Source of the DNA: Streptosporangium brasiliense
GTDB lineage: Bacteria; Actinomycetota; Actinomycetes; Streptosporangiales; Streptosporangiaceae
NCBI RefSeq assembly: GCF_030811595.1
Contig: NZ_JAUSRB010000002.1
Span: 5,828,001 to 5,892,000, forward strand
DNA: 64,000 nt
Direction: 5' to 3'
The first letter of the stretch is position 1, and each line of letters begins with the position of its first letter. Below are positions 63,844-64,000 of this stretch, piece after piece. The notes under the pieces were generated by a model. The model ran no database searches. It worked only from the letters and a program-made list of their open reading frames with translations, and was not told where the DNA came from. The position numbers were made by a program, and so were the translations under genes.

Positions 63844-64000
63844 ATGGGATACGGGCACGGACATGGCCACGGGCACACGGAACCGACCGCGGCCGCGGCG
63901 CACCGCGGCCGCCTGGCGATCGTGTTGCTGCTGACCACCGTTGTGCTCGTCGTCGAGGCCTTGGGGGCGGTGCTGTCGGGCAGCCTGGCCCTGCTCGCCG
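63844..64000 (+). CDS. Cation diffusion facilitator (partial, 5' end)
   Basis: The first 52 residues are in the window. A His-rich N-terminus (GYGHGHGHGHTEPT) precedes the first membrane segment LAIVLLLTTVVLVVEALGAV and the family signature SGSLALLA. CDF transporters export Zn2+, Co2+ or Cd2+. ATG at 63844 has GGAGAGG upstream. The divergent CmtR-like repressor and the operator between them indicate metal-inducible efflux. The rest is outside the window. Confidence 0.88.
   Translation, partial: MGYGHGHGHGHTEPTAAAAHRGRLAIVLLLTTVVLVVEALGAVLSGSLALLA

Overview
The window is about 64 kb of very GC-rich DNA with strong GC3 bias, many GTG and TTG starts, GGAGG-type ribosome sites, SARP/BTAD regulation, an IdeR/DmdR-type iron box, a F420/PPOX-type oxidoreductase and large biosynthetic genes. 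This points to a filamentous actinomycete, perhaps of the Streptosporangiales; the genus is inference. No rRNA, tRNA or CRISPR array was seen.

Region 1 (1-24.2 kb) is mostly housekeeping and accessory DNA. It opens with the end of an ABC importer operon that runs without gaps into three phosphatase genes (HAD, inositol-monophosphatase type, Cof-type HAD), suggesting uptake and dephosphorylation of a phosphorylated small molecule. Iron genes follow: a FhuF-like 2Fe-2S reductase and a siderophore-interacting flavoreductase under an iron box. Next come a CHAP protein, MarR and TetR regulators, an old-yellow-enzyme reductase, and a divergent reductase/GlxA regulator pair. Two divergent secreted proteins (GHL10 glycosidase and amidase) share the same golvesin-type C-terminal domain. 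After them lie a DUF1036 protein, a NUDIX fusion, a DUF3152 metalloprotease-like protein, a methyltransferase and a GAF-GAF histidine kinase.

Region 2 (24.4-38.8 kb) looks like a labdane-related diterpenoid cluster. It holds a 1970-residue SARP regulator with two ATPase modules, a class I terpene synthase, a polyprenyl (GGPP-type) synthase, two paralogous cytochromes P450, a class II diterpene cyclase (DADS motif) and a short class I cyclase-like fragment. GGPP synthase, class II cyclase, class I cyclase and P450s form a plausible linear route. The class I synthase and the polyprenyl synthase are each broken by two single-base-type frameshifts lying exactly in G/C homopolymers, so either the sequence has errors or the cluster is decaying or phase-variable.

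Region 3 (39-49.5 kb) starts with a 2176-residue secreted protein (HAF repeats, lipase domain, PKD domains) carrying an AT-richer patch. Small secreted proteins, a broken gene, a PPOX protein, an HD-domain relic, a secreted cupin behind two palindromic operators and an IS3 relic follow.

Region 4 (49.5-60.5 kb) is a second biosynthetic locus. It has a single-module type I PKS (KS-AT-DH-KR-ACP, no thioesterase, like 6-methylsalicylate synthases), a divergent SDR, a GNAT-methyltransferase fusion and an SHMT-fold enzyme that has lost the catalytic glutamate. IS3 OrfA relics lie on both sides, suggesting an acquired island.

Region 5 (60.5-64 kb) holds a BlaI/M56 (BlaR-like) pair, a secreted coiled-coil protein with a peptidase-like C-terminal domain, and a CmtR-like ArsR repressor divergent from a cation-efflux gene with twin palindromic operators between them. 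The window ends inside the efflux gene.
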